DNA from: Truepera sp.
GTDB taxonomy: Bacteria; Deinococcota; Deinococci; Deinococcales; Trueperaceae
DNA: 64,000 nucleotides
Reading direction: 5' to 3'
Assembly (NCBI GenBank): GCA_032027045.1
Contig: JAVSMU010000001.1
Location: 1,573,756 to 1,637,755, forward strand
Part shown: one piece after another, positions 34,686 through 43,210 of the stretch
Layout: the number at the start of each line of letters is the position of its first letter
Numbering within the stretch: the stretch's first letter is position 1
Position numbers and translations under genes: made by a program
The notes under the pieces: model-generated
What the model was told of the DNA's origin: nothing
Databases searched by the model: none
Seen by the model: the letters and a program-made list of their open reading frames with translations, nothing else

Positions 34686-37124
34686 GTGAGCGAGCCTGCC
34701 ATGAACCTACTGGGCCTGCACCTGGGCCATCCCTGGTTGTTGCTGGCGGCCCTCCCACTGCTGGCGTTCGCGTACCTCACGCGCCGAGGCGGCTGGTGGC
34801 TTCGCGGGCTGTCGTTCGCGGCCTTGGTGGTCGCCCTGGCCCAGCCCTGGTGGGTCACGCCCGGGGGCCGGCTGGCGGTACTGGTCGACGTATCGGATTC
34901 CGTGGCCGGCAACGCCCTCGCGCAAGCGCGCCAACTGGATCTGGCCGCCCTCGGGCCCAGCGCCCAGGTAGCGTACGTCGCCACCGATACGACCTTCGTA
35001 GACGACCTTCGGGCGCGGGTGCCGCGGGGCACGGCCACCGATTCCACCGACCTCGCGCGAGCTCTGCAGGTGGCCGTGGCCAACGGCGCGTCGCGCATCC
35101 TGCTGGTGTCCGACGGCGTCACCCCCGAGGACGCTCTGCTCGCCAGCCTCCCCGCCATCCCGGTGGACGTCGTGCCCGTGCGCTCGGCGGAAGACGTCCG
35201 CGTCGTCCAGCTGCTGCTCCCCCAGCGGGCGGCGCCCGGGCAGCGCTTGCAGGGCACGGTCATCGTGCGCTCCGACAGGGCCACGCCGGCAACGCTTCGG
35301 GTGAGCGTCGGCGGCACCCTTGGCGAGGAACGTCAACTCGACCTGACGGAGGGCGAGAGCGCGGTCACCTTCGAGTTCGGCGTGCCCGGCACCAACTCGG
35401 GGGGCGCCGTCAGCGTGGGCGTCGACCTGGCGGTGCCGTTCGAGCAGCCCCGCGCGAACGATTCCGCGGACGGCCTCGTGACGGTGGAGACCAGGCCGCC
35501 GGTACTCGTCCTCGACGACCCGGCGGCGGCGCGGCTGCTGCGGCTACAGGGGTTCGACGTGGTGGAGGGCGGGCCCGACAAGCTCGCGTTCCCGCTCGCT
35601 TACAGCGCGGTGGTGCTGCGCGGCTCGTCCAGCCGGTTCACCACGACGCAGTTGGACCTCCTCGCCCGCTACGTGCGTGACGGGGGCGGGTTGCTCATGA
35701 CCGGCAGCCCCGAGTCGTTCGGTTTCGGCGGTTGGTACCGCACCGCCGTCGAGGACGTGCTCCCGGTAACCACCGACTTGCGCACGGAAGTCGCACTGCC
35801 GTTGGTTGCGATGGTGATGGTCATCGACAGGTCGCAGTCGATGGCCAGCGGGCGTCCGTCCCGGCTCGACCTCGCCAAGGAGGGCGCCGCACAGGTGGTA
35901 GACCTGGCCTACGACCAGGACCTGCTGGGCCTCATCGCGTTCAGCGACGGGCCCGGCACACGCTGGGTCTTCCAACTCAGGCCCGCCACCGAGCGCGGCA
36001 AGCGCGAGATGGCCGCCGGCATCTACGCGCTCGACACGGGCGGCGGCACCGTGCTGGAGCCCGCCTACCGCCAGGCGCTCGACGCCCTCGAGGGAGTGGA
36101 CGCCGCCGTGAAACACGTGATCATCCTCTCGGACGGTCAGCTCTACGACCAGAGTCCCTTCGGCGGCGGCGGCACCGATTTCGGGGCCATGGCCCAGGAG
36201 GGCCTCGCTGCCGGCATCACCACCTCGACCATCGCGATAGGAGAGTCCGCCGACTTCGAGCGGCTCTCGGCCATCGCAGTGGCGGGTGGCGGGCGCTACT
36301 ACGCGGCGCTCGACGCCAGCGGCCTGCCGCGCATCTTCACCAACGAGGCGCTCACGGCCACCCGCGCCCTGCTGATAGACGAGCCCACGGTGCCCAAGCC
36401 CAGACCCAACCCGCTGTACGACTTCCCGGCCGACCTGCCGCCCATCTCGGCGTACGTTGCCACGAGCCTCAAGTCGGACGCGCAGCTCCTCCTCTCGGGC
36501 GTCGACGACGAGCCCATCTTGGCTACGTATCGGTCCGGCCTCGGGCGCACCGCGGCGCTCACCACGGACCTCAACGCCTGGACCGGCGCGCTGGGCTCTT
36601 GGCCCGACCTGCCCGGCGCTTTCGGCACCATCGTCCGGTGGCTCCAGGCGCGCCCCGACGGCATGGCGGCAAGTGCCGTGCGCGACGGCAACTTCGTCAG
36701 GGTCACGCTCGACGCGGTGCGCGACGGCGAGTACCTCAACGACCTGCAGCCCACGGCCCGCTTCGGCACGAACAGCGCGTCCTTGGAGCAGGTCGCTCCC
36801 GGGCGCTACCAGGGGCTGGTGCCCTGGCGCGGGACGGCGGGCTCGGACGTGGTCGTCTCCGTCGGCAGCGAGCTAGTGTCGAGGGCGCGCGTCAGCGGGC
36901 CGGACCCCGAGTACGCCAACGTGGACGGCGCCAGACTACTCACCAGCGTGGCGGAGCGCACGGGTGGCTCCGTGGTCAATCCAGAGACCTACCAGCCGGT
37001 CCTCGGCACCGTGAGGCGAGCCGTGTGGCAGTGGCCGCTGGGGGCGGCGGTGGCGCTCTTCACGGCCGAGCTGCTACTGCGGCGTAGGCGGGTCTGGGTG
37101 GCCGGTAGAGCGCACGGCCCCTGA
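34686..37124 (+). CDS. membrane VWA protein with GATase1-like region
   Basis: The 812-residue protein has two N-terminal hydrophobic helices (LLAALPLLAFAYL, LSFAALVVALAQPWWV) and a C-terminal membrane helix before an RRRR tail. A first VWA-like domain carries DVSDS. A middle region contains LLARYVRDGGGLLMTG, typical of the GATase1-like fold. A second VWA has the full MIDAS DRSQS at about residue 380. The layout resembles bacterial membrane VWA proteins of the BatA or glutamine-amidotransferase-like group. GTG at 34686 is chosen over ATG at 34677, which overlaps the -10 hexamer. Confidence 0.8.
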   Translation: MSEPAMNLLGLHLGHPWLLLAALPLLAFAYLTRRGGWWLRGLSFAALVVALAQPWWVTPGGRLAVLVDVSDSVAGNALAQARQLDLAALGPSAQVAYVATDTTFVDDLRARVPRGTATDSTDLARALQVAVANGASRILLVSDGVTPEDALLASLPAIPVDVVPVRSAEDVRVVQLLLPQRAAPGQRLQGTVIVRSDRATPATLRVSVGGTLGEERQLDLTEGESAVTFEFGVPGTNSGGAVSVGVDLAVPFEQPRANDSADGLVTVETRPPVLVLDDPAAARLLRLQGFDVVEGGPDKLAFPLAYSAVVLRGSSSRFTTTQLDLLARYVRDGGGLLMTGSPESFGFGGWYRTAVEDVLPVTTDLRTEVALPLVAMVMVIDRSQSMASGRPSRLDLAKEGAAQVVDLAYDQDLLGLIAFSDGPGTRWVFQLRPATERGKREMAAGIYALDTGGGTVLEPAYRQALDALEGVDAAVKHVIILSDGQLYDQSPFGGGGTDFGAMAQEGLAAGITTSTIAIGESADFERLSAIAVAGGGRYYAALDASGLPRIFTNEALTATRALLIDEPTVPKPRPNPLYDFPADLPPISAYVATSLKSDAQLLLSGVDDEPILATYRSGLGRTAALTTDLNAWTGALGSWPDLPGAFGTIVRWLQARPDGMAASAVRDGNFVRVTLDAVRDGEYLNDLQPTARFGTNSASLEQVAPGRYQGLVPWRGTAGSDVVVSVGSELVSRARVSGPDPEYANVDGARLLTSVAERTGGSVVNPETYQPVLGTVRRAVWQWPLGAAVALFTAELLLRRRRVWVAGRAHGP

Positions 37125-37153
37125 TTGGCCGTAACCTCGACCGGGCGTCCTGT

Positions 37154-38302
37154 TCAACCGGCGTCGTCGTCGGCCTCGGAGCCCTGGCCGGCGGGCTCGA
37201 ACGGCGCGTCCACGTCGACCTTCATCACCTCTCGCAGCACCGCCGTAGCGTAGGCGCCCTTGGGCAGGTCGAAGCCCACCTCGAGAGCGTCACCGCGCAG
37301 GCCGACCGTTTCGTTGCCGAGCAGCACGCGCGTCGCGCGGCGGTCCCCGCGGCGAGCGCCGAACTGCGACCACCTGAGCCCGTAGCGCTCCAAGATGAGC
37401 GCCTCCACCTCGCCGGCGCGGCCCGTGCCGGGCTTCACCTTGCGGCCGTGCAGTGGCAGCGTGGCGCTGATCTCCAGTCGCTCGGCCCTGGGCGCCTCCG
37501 CCTCGGCATCGGTGACCAAGAAGGTGCCGCCCGTGTCGTGTTTTCGCGCCCAGTCCCCGTCGACGACCGTCCGGTACCAGCCGCGCTCGACCCTCTCGGC
37601 CAACACGGCGTTGAAGAGGAGCGACTGGAGCGCCGAGACGAAGAAGCGCTTCAAGTGGTGCCCGCCCGGTACGCTCTCACCAAGGACCACCTTGAGGCCG
37701 TCGTAGGCGTTGGCGCCGAAGCGTCCGAAGCGTTGCGGGCCGAACCAGTTCGGCGAGCCCCGCTCGGCCAGCGCCGCGAGGACGGCCGCTGCCCGCGTGT
37801 CCGCCCCGGGGCCGACACCCTGGATGGTTATCTCGAACCGGTTACCCTGCAGGTGCCCGATGCCCAGCTTGTTGCGGTGGTAGCTCTCCTCGAGGATGCG
37901 CACCCCCGGTAGCGCCGCCAGTTCCGCCACGGCCTCGGGGTAACGCTTCGGCAGCGACAGCCACTGCACCGTCACCGCGGCCTTGTCCTTCAACCCCGCT
38001 ACGCCGATGGCGTTCTGCTCGACCCCGCCCCGCTGGAGGGCGGAGACGAGGTCGCGGGTGGTGAGCCCCCGCTTCTCGACCAGCAGGTAGCGGTGAGAGC
38101 CGCTACCTTCGGGCAGGTAGGCCGGCAACTCGGTCACGAGGAAGTCCTCGGGCGTGGTGCGGATGACGCCGCCGCTGCCCGCAAGGTCGGCCGTCACCAG
38201 CGGCACGGAATCCCAGGTGAAGGTGAATCGTTCGCGCTTGTCGTCTACCCTGCGGTCATCCGCGCCGGCCCGCCATGCCGGCTCGCCTTGACCGTCGGTC
38301 AC
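37154..38302 (-). CDS. truD: tRNA pseudouridine(13) synthase TruD
   Basis: TruD makes pseudouridine 13 in tRNA-Glu. The 382-residue protein has the catalytic-Asp motif GVAGLKDKAAVT, the GNRFEITIQGV strand, NWFGPQRFGRFG and the TRVLLGN region. The GTG start overlaps the LON-gene stop as GTGA, so the two are translationally coupled. The C-terminus is acidic. It converges on the VWA gene with about 30 bases between stops. Confidence 0.93.
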   Translation of the reverse strand: MTDGQGEPAWRAGADDRRVDDKRERFTFTWDSVPLVTADLAGSGGVIRTTPEDFLVTELPAYLPEGSGSHRYLLVEKRGLTTRDLVSALQRGGVEQNAIGVAGLKDKAAVTVQWLSLPKRYPEAVAELAALPGVRILEESYHRNKLGIGHLQGNRFEITIQGVGPGADTRAAAVLAALAERGSPNWFGPQRFGRFGANAYDGLKVVLGESVPGGHHLKRFFVSALQSLLFNAVLAERVERGWYRTVVDGDWARKHDTGGTFLVTDAEAEAPRAERLEISATLPLHGRKVKPGTGRAGEVEALILERYGLRWSQFGARRGDRRATRVLLGNETVGLRGDALEVGFDLPKGAYATAVLREVMKVDVDAPFEPAGQGSEADDDAG

Positions 38303-38958
38303 GCCCTTCCCCGCTTGCCACGACCGCGGCGCTGCATCCGCTCGAGCATCATCCCCCTCGCCAGCTCGAACCGTTCACGCAAGGAGTCCGCCTCCAGCAG
38401 CGTCTGCTTCGCGGAGGTCGGCACCAAGATGTTGGCGCAGACGAACGATGCCTGGTAGAAGGGGTCTTCCGGGACGTGCTTGTCTATCTCCTTGCCCGCC
38501 TCGCCGCTGAAGCGGGTGCCGGCGTAGGCGCGGAAGGTATCGAGGGCGTCCCACGCCGCGATGGCCTCCTCGTTCGGGTCGCCGCGGTATAGCGGCGCGG
38601 GGCGCTCCTCGGCGTAGCTCAGGGGCCTACTGCCGCCGGTGCGTTCGTCTACCTCGACTACCGTCTCGACCTGGACGCGCGTACGCTCCTGGCCGTGAAC
38701 GAGCAGGTCGAAGGTGCCGTCGGGGTTCTCCTCAGCCGAGAGCACGTGGACGACCGTGCCGTAGCCCGCCATCCGCGGCGCCAGGTCGCTGATCGAGGGC
38801 CGCTCCTCGGCGTAGGCGATGATGAAACGCTTCGGCTCGTCCTCCTGCGCCAGCACTTCCCTGACGAGCCGCTTGTAGCGCTCCTCGTGGGCGTGCAGGG
38901 GGACGGTCATGCCTGGGAAGACGACGACGTCCAGTGGGAAGACGGGCAACGTGCTCAT
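38299..38958 (-). CDS. LON substrate-binding domain protein
   Basis: The 219-residue protein starts LPVFPLDVVVFPGMTVPLHAHEERYKRLV, the classic Lon N-terminal (PUA-like) domain, and continues with an RFIIAYAEER strand. No protease or ATPase domain follows. Such stand-alone proteins bind substrates of unknown identity. The ATG at 38958 is preceded by TACCGT (38965-38970) with a 6-base gap. truD is coupled downstream. Confidence 0.82.
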   Translation of the reverse strand: MSTLPVFPLDVVVFPGMTVPLHAHEERYKRLVREVLAQEDEPKRFIIAYAEERPSISDLAPRMAGYGTVVHVLSAEENPDGTFDLLVHGQERTRVQVETVVEVDERTGGSRPLSYAEERPAPLYRGDPNEEAIAAWDALDTFRAYAGTRFSGEAGKEIDKHVPEDPFYQASFVCANILVPTSAKQTLLEADSLRERFELARGMMLERMQRRGRGKRGRA

Positions 38959-38964
38959 GCCTGA

Positions 38965-38970
38965 ACGGTA
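38965..38970 (-). promoter_or_regulatory. leaderless -10 of the LON-domain gene
   Basis: TACCGT on the minus strand lies 6 bases before the ATG, with no Shine-Dalgarno. Confidence 0.5.
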
Positions 38971-39031
38971 CCAGTTGAGGGCGACGGTGAGTGACGCGCA
39001 AGGTGCTGGGGCGGGCCGTGGGGCAGGTGAT

Positions 39032-39063
39032 GGGGCCCGGCGCCGTCCCCGGCGCGGGGCCCC
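39032..39063 (-). terminator. terminator-like hairpin after tRNA-Asp
   Basis: GGGGCCC..GCGCC pairs with GGCGC..GGGCCCC in a 12-bp stem with one mismatch and a 6-base loop. It is the first structure downstream of the tRNA on its own strand. There is no U-tract, so efficiency is uncertain. Confidence 0.5.
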
Positions 39064-39066
39064 GGT

Positions 39067-39142
39067 TGGCGGAGCCGACGGGATTTGAACCCGCGACCTT
39101 CTGCGTGACAGGCAGATATGCTAACCGCTACACTACGGCTCC
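39067..39142 (-). tRNA. tRNA-Asp (GUC)
   Basis: The 76-base gene folds into a cloverleaf: acceptor stem GGAGCCG/CGGCTCC, anticodon stem TCTGC/GCAGA around loop CTGTCAC (anticodon GUC), and T arm GCGGG-TTCAAAT-CCCGT. Discriminator G73 fits tRNA-Asp and the 3' CCA is encoded. It is single, flanked by a membrane-protein gene and a strong promoter. Confidence 0.96.
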
Positions 39143-39152
39143 ACGCGAGGCG

Positions 39153-39181
39153 AGTGTACGTGAGGCACGAACCCGGGTCAA
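39153..39181 (-). promoter_or_regulatory. sigma70-type promoter of tRNA-Asp
   Basis: On the minus strand TTGACC (39176-39181) and TACACT (39153-39158) are separated by 17 bases, a classic arrangement. The -35 overlaps the stop codon of the upstream membrane-protein gene at 39178. Confidence 0.75.
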
Positions 39182-40200
39182 GCCGCCGCAAGCGCTCCGG
39201 GCCGCCGCCCGACACCGAAGATCGCGCCCCCGGTAACGATGAGCAACCCCGCAGCCAACCCGATCCAGGGCCACGTGGCCCGGCGGGCGATGAAGGCGAC
39301 GAGGGCGGTGAACGCCTCGGGGTTCTTCCACAACGACTTGGCTGCGAACACCAGCAGTGGCTGGCGTGCCAGCAACGCCTTACCCCCGCGGCGGGCCGCC
39401 AGCCTCAAGCCCGGCGCGCCGCGCACCAGGGCCTTGGAGTACAGCTCGGCGTCCGCCAGCCGGGTGGCCGACTTGCCGCCCCACTTGAGGCCCAGCAGGG
39501 GGCTTCGAACCTCATCCACGTAGCGCACCAGCGCGGCGAGTTCGTCCGCATCGTCGGCGTAAGCCAAGACCTTGGTGGCGCGCGCCGGTCCGACCTTGAG
39601 GCTGATGCGCCCGGCGTCCGTGAGCATGCCGCCGAGTGGCTTCCAGGCACGCTGGCGCACGAGCCTGACGACGCTCTTCGCCAGGCGCTCGCCCAGCGAC
39701 CCGACGCGCCGCGCCGCCTTGAGCAGGGCCACGCCCGCGTCGACCTGGGGCGTGAAGGTCAGTGCTATGCCGGCCGCCGATAGGGCCGCCAGCACCTCGT
39801 CGGTCTCCTCGCCGCGCAGCCACGCCACGCCTTGCCGCGTGAGGTCGCGCACGTCGCCGAAGACCACCACGTCGCTGGCGACGGCGCACGTGATGCCGTA
39901 AGCGTCGTCGCCCACGCCGGTCCAGACGCCGCTCAGGCAGCGGCCCAGCCTGGCGCCGAGGTGGTCGAAGCCTTGCCGGGCGTTCGCCAACTCGTCGACG
40001 CAGCCGCCCGCCTCGGCCAGTTCCATGGCCACCGTCAGCTCGCCCGCGCGGGTTGCGCGTTCCGCCTCGGCGCAGTAGGGGTATGGCGGCAGGGCCTCGA
40101 TGTACGGCCCTTCCAGGGCGATCCACGCCTTGGCGCCCACCAGGGCCAGGGCGATCACGATCAACGCCGATCCGATCAGGCGGCGAAAGAAGCGCCTCAT
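39178..40200 (-). CDS. membrane protein of unknown function
   Basis: The 340-residue protein has an N-terminal transmembrane helix (GSALIVIALALVGAKAWI) and a C-terminal one (WPWIGLAAGLLIVTGGAIFGV). Between them are alternating Ala-rich helices with YCAEAERATRAGELTVAMELAEAGGC and VDELAALVRYVDEVRSPLLGLKWGGKSAT. I do not recognise a family. It follows the UbiA gene by 32 bases, so it is probably in the DUF512-UbiA transcript. The tRNA-Asp promoter starts at its stop. Confidence 0.55.
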   Translation of the reverse strand: MRRFFRRLIGSALIVIALALVGAKAWIALEGPYIEALPPYPYCAEAERATRAGELTVAMELAEAGGCVDELANARQGFDHLGARLGRCLSGVWTGVGDDAYGITCAVASDVVVFGDVRDLTRQGVAWLRGEETDEVLAALSAAGIALTFTPQVDAGVALLKAARRVGSLGERLAKSVVRLVRQRAWKPLGGMLTDAGRISLKVGPARATKVLAYADDADELAALVRYVDEVRSPLLGLKWGGKSATRLADAELYSKALVRGAPGLRLAARRGGKALLARQPLLVFAAKSLWKNPEAFTALVAFIARRATWPWIGLAAGLLIVTGGAIFGVGRRPGALAAA

Positions 40201-40232
40201 GCCTTAGCTCGAAGGGCCGCCATCGACCACCG

Positions 40233-41105
40233 TCACCAGGCCAGCCCAAGGACGATCCCCAGCAACATGACGGGGCCCACCACCATGTTCACGTTGAACG
40301 CCGCCAGCACGGCCCCGACGTCATGGCGCGCGAGCGCTACGTGCTCGCCGAGGAGCACGCAGGCGGTAAGCCCGAGCGCCGCCCAGTACCCGGCGCCAAG
40401 CGGCGCGAAGAGAGGCACCGCCGCCAACGCGAGCACCGTGACGACGTGGGCGCCGGCCGCGGCGCGCAGCGCTGCCGGGACCCCGAAGCGCGCGGGGACG
40501 CTATGCACGCCGTTGCGCAGATCGAATTCGAGGTCGAGGACGCCGTAGACCACGTCGAAACCGCCGATCCAAGCAGCAACGCCGAGCCACAGCAGCCAGG
40601 CCACGGCCGTGAACTGGCCGCTCACGGCTATGTACCCGCCCGCGGCGGCCGCGCCGATGGTGACGCCGAGCCAGAGGTGGCAGGCCCACGTGAAGCGCTT
40701 GGTGTACGGGTAGGCGATCAAGAAGGCCACGGCCACGGGAAGCAGAACCAAGGTCAGCCGGTTGAGGAGGGCAGCGGCCACCGCCAACAGGGCGAGGCTC
40801 ACGAGCGTTACGACCCAGGCGTCGCGTTCGGTCAGTTTCCCCGTTGGGATCTCACGGCCAGCCGTTCGTGGGTTCAGCGCGTCGAGCCGGGCGTCGATGC
40901 CGCGGTTGGCGGCCATGGCCGCGGTGCGTGCGCCGATCATGGCGAGGGTGACCAGGCCGAACGCTCTCCAGCCCGGCCAGCCACCGGCGGCCAGGAGCAT
41001 GCCCCCGTACGCGAACGGCAGCGCGAAGAGCGTGTGTTCGAACTTGACGAACGACAGTAGCGTCGCCAGCGCCGAGCGCGACTTCGTGGCGAGAGGCGCG
41101 GTCAA
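40233..41105 (-). CDS. UbiA-family prenyltransferase, possibly MqnP
   Basis: The 290-residue protein has eight to nine hydrophobic helices and both Asp-rich UbiA motifs: NRGIDARLDALNPRTAGREIPTG and DVVYGVLDLEFDLRNGVHSVPARFG. It joins a prenyl chain to an aromatic ring. As Deinococcota generally make menaquinone by the futalosine route, MqnP is a reasonable guess; no mqn genes are in the window to confirm it. The TTG start overlaps the DUF512 stop as TTGA. Confidence 0.85.
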   Translation of the reverse strand: MTAPLATKSRSALATLLSFVKFEHTLFALPFAYGGMLLAAGGWPGWRAFGLVTLAMIGARTAAMAANRGIDARLDALNPRTAGREIPTGKLTERDAWVVTLVSLALLAVAAALLNRLTLVLLPVAVAFLIAYPYTKRFTWACHLWLGVTIGAAAAGGYIAVSGQFTAVAWLLWLGVAAWIGGFDVVYGVLDLEFDLRNGVHSVPARFGVPAALRAAAGAHVVTVLALAAVPLFAPLGAGYWAALGLTACVLLGEHVALARHDVGAVLAAFNVNMVVGPVMLLGIVLGLAW

Positions 41106-42520
41106 TGCTGTTTGGCGGCTTCCTTGATGGCGTGAGTGGAGAAGCCGATGCTCGGCAGGTGATCATGGACCTCGCCCGTGAGGATGGTCTCCACGAGCTC
41201 GGCGAGGTTCGTGCCGCCGATGGCCACGCGCATGCCCAACTCGTCTTGCACCTCGCTTCGGGTGCGGTCGTCGAGCATGGTCTCGGTGCCGTACTTGAAC
41301 ATGTTCGGTGACAAGAGAAGCAGGTCGGCCTCCCCCTTCTGCACTCCTGCGATGATGTCGCGGCCGGCCAGGAGCCCCGCCACCGTGGTGACCTCGCCGA
41401 AGGTGCGGTTGGTGATGGCCCGCACCTCGAGCTCCAGACCCTCCACGCTCGCAAGGGGCGCCAGCGCCTCGCTAAGCACCGGCGCGAACAGGCGCCCGGT
41501 GGCCAGGAGCACGCGGCGCGGTCGTTCCAACCGTTCGGGCGGTTCTACGGCCATGCCCCGCGCCAGGAAATCACGGACCATCCCAACGCCGTTCTCGAGC
41601 ATCGCGTAGCCCTCGTAGGCCTCGTCCTCGGGCAGTGGCAGGCCGGCGCGGATGTAGAACTCGTCGGAGGCGAACACGAAGCGGGTGCCGCGCTCCGCCA
41701 GCATGCGCTCCTGAAAGCGCTGGACGCGCTCGATCACGTCGGCGGCCTGCTCCGGCGTGTACGGCGCCAGGTCGGTGAGATGGCCGCGGTGGCCGGTGAG
41801 GCCGACGGGCACGGTGGCCGCCGCGAGGACGTTGGGCCGCGAGGCGAGGTACGACAGCGTCTCGTCCAGGTCGTCGCCGTCGTTGCGGCCCGGCAACAGC
41901 ACCATCTGGGTGTACAGCTCGATGCTCTCCAGTCGTTCGATCATGCCGCGGACGCTGACGGCCTCCTCGAGCGGCACCTTGTTGGGCCACCAGTTCATCA
42001 GCTCGGCCCGCTTCTGCTCGTTGGCGGTGTGCACGCTGACGTAGAGCGGGCTCAGGTTCTCGTCCAAGATGCGCCTCACGTCCTCCTCGCGGAGGTTGGT
42101 GAGGGTCACGAAGGAGCCGTAGAGGAACGAGGTGCGAAAGTCGTCGTCCATGATGTAGAGGCTCTTGCGCATCCCCTTGGGCATCTGGTGGATGTAGCAG
42201 AAGTCGCAGTGGTTGGCGCACAGCCTGATGCCGTCGAAGATGACGTCGTCGAACTCGAGCCCCGGCTCCTCCCAACCGACCCTGAAGACGGCTTCCTTGC
42301 CGCTGGTCGGCTCCCGAAGTTCGAGGGCGGCGTCGCCGCCTTCCAGTTCACGCCGGTACGCGAGGATGTCGGGGATCGGCTTGCCGTTCACCTTGTGAAG
42401 CTCCCAGCCCTCGCGTACTCCGGCCACAGCGGCCGGCGAACCGGCCGCCACGCCCCGCACGCGAGCGGGGGTGATCTCGACGGGCCGGGGATCTTTGCGG
42501 CTAAGGATGACTCGGGGCAT
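41102..42520 (-). CDS. DUF512 radical-SAM protein with N-terminal PDZ
   Basis: The 472-residue protein has an N-terminal PDZ-like domain (GVAAGSPAAVAGVREGWELHKVNGKP). The radical-SAM Cys motif (CANHCDFC, followed by the family-specific YIHQMPKGMRKSLYIMDDD) comes next, and a C-terminal DUF512 domain ends it. The biochemical role of this family is unknown. The ATG at 42520 follows TAAAGT by 8 bases in an extended -10. The gene starts a probable DUF512-ubiA-membrane protein transcript. Confidence 0.88.
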   Translation of the reverse strand: MPRVILSRKDPRPVEITPARVRGVAAGSPAAVAGVREGWELHKVNGKPIPDILAYRRELEGGDAALELREPTSGKEAVFRVGWEEPGLEFDDVIFDGIRLCANHCDFCYIHQMPKGMRKSLYIMDDDFRTSFLYGSFVTLTNLREEDVRRILDENLSPLYVSVHTANEQKRAELMNWWPNKVPLEEAVSVRGMIERLESIELYTQMVLLPGRNDGDDLDETLSYLASRPNVLAAATVPVGLTGHRGHLTDLAPYTPEQAADVIERVQRFQERMLAERGTRFVFASDEFYIRAGLPLPEDEAYEGYAMLENGVGMVRDFLARGMAVEPPERLERPRRVLLATGRLFAPVLSEALAPLASVEGLELEVRAITNRTFGEVTTVAGLLAGRDIIAGVQKGEADLLLLSPNMFKYGTETMLDDRTRSEVQDELGMRVAIGGTNLAELVETILTGEVHDHLPSIGFSTHAIKEAAKQH

Positions 42521-42528
42521 GACGGAGC

Positions 42529-42537
42529 ACTTTAGCA
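42529..42537 (-). promoter_or_regulatory. extended -10 of the DUF512 gene
   Basis: TGCTAAAGT on the minus strand precedes the ATG by 8 bases with no Shine-Dalgarno. Confidence 0.6.
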
Positions 42538-42600
42538 GACGGAGCGGGCGTCAGCCGTGGCCGGCCCGACCGACCCCCGTGAGCGGCGTGACTACCGGGT

Positions 42601-43083
42601 TCAGATGTGATCGTCGTGGCGCTCACGCCTGGGGTGCGCAGAGTAGGGCGAGTGGCTATCCACCACGAAGCCGTGAACCGGCGAGGTGCTCTCGAGTCGA
42701 ACGAAGTCCCCGACCGCCAGCCCTTGGGGGCGCTCGCCGAGGACGCCGACCACGAGGGGCGCGCCGGCATCGACCACGACGATCTTGTCCTCGATCGCGA
42801 TCACGGTGCCCCGCGCCTCCAAGCGGCTGATGCCTGCGGCGGCCAGTTCGGGCGGGCCGCCGCCGGGTTCCAGCTTCTCGAGGTCGTCGGTGATCGGGTG
42901 GATGATGGCCAGCTGCCGCCCAGGACGCGAGATGTAAGGCCCGGTGCGTTCGAAGAGTTGCAGGAGCGCGTTACCCACTCGGCACTCTAGTAGCGGGCTG
43001 CCCTCGATGCGTGGGAACACCTCGACCTCGGCGGCGTGCCGTTGCCAGCGCGATATGAACGCTTCGGGCGAGTCTTCGAACAT
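42601..43083 (-). CDS. small protein of unknown function
   Basis: The 160-residue cytoplasmic protein contains FISRWQRHAAEVEVFPRIEGS, VGNALLQLFERTGPYISRPGRQLAIIHPI, a VIAIEDKIVVVDAG core and a His-rich C-terminus. The later VVVDAGAPLVVGVLGERPQGLAVGDFV segment suggests a small beta-barrel, perhaps OB-like. I do not recognise a family. The ATG at 43083 follows TAGACT by 8 bases. It is divergent from the leader ORF and zinc-ribbon gene and could share their control. Confidence 0.6.
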   Translation of the reverse strand: MFEDSPEAFISRWQRHAAEVEVFPRIEGSPLLECRVGNALLQLFERTGPYISRPGRQLAIIHPITDDLEKLEPGGGPPELAAAGISRLEARGTVIAIEDKIVVVDAGAPLVVGVLGERPQGLAVGDFVRLESTSPVHGFVVDSHSPYSAHPRRERHDDHI

Positions 43084-43091
43084 GCTGGTTG

Positions 43092-43121
43092 AGTCTAACT
43101 CGCCGGGGCGCGTGCTAAACT
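43092..43121. promoter_or_regulatory. divergent leaderless promoters (unknown gene / leader ORF)
   Basis: TAGACT on the minus strand (43092-43097) lies 8 bases before the ATG at 43083. The extended element TGCTAAACT on the plus strand (43113-43121) lies 7 bases before a GTG at 43129. Confidence 0.65.
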
Positions 43122-43128
43122 CGGGGCC

Positions 43129-43200
43129 GTGATTCGAACTTCTTCCCTTATGCACAGCGAACCCTCGCCCATCAACTACCGGGCGGGGGTTCTTCGTTAG
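43129..43200 (+). CDS. 23-residue leader peptide, possible attenuator
   Basis: GTG at 43129 opens a 23-codon frame ending TAG at 43200. The peptide is VIRTSSLMHSEPSPINYRAGVLR. GTG follows an extended -10 by 7 bases, so initiation would be leaderless. Codons 1-10 are unusually A/T-ending for this genome (ATT, CGA, ACT, TCT, CTT). The second half lies in a hairpin. The stop is just before the zinc-ribbon gene's Shine-Dalgarno. The product itself may have no function; translation could set the RNA structure. Confidence 0.45.
   Translation: MIRTSSLMHSEPSPINYRAGVLR
43159..43192 (+). terminator. terminator/attenuator-like hairpin before the zinc-ribbon gene
   Basis: GAACCCTCGCCC pairs with GGGCGGGGGTTC in a 12-bp stem (one G-U) around the loop ATCAACTACC, followed by a T-rich TTCGTT. 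It lies inside the leader ORF and ends before the downstream Shine-Dalgarno. A ribosome reading the leader would melt it. Confidence 0.6.
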
Positions 43201-43210
43201 TGGAGGCGTG

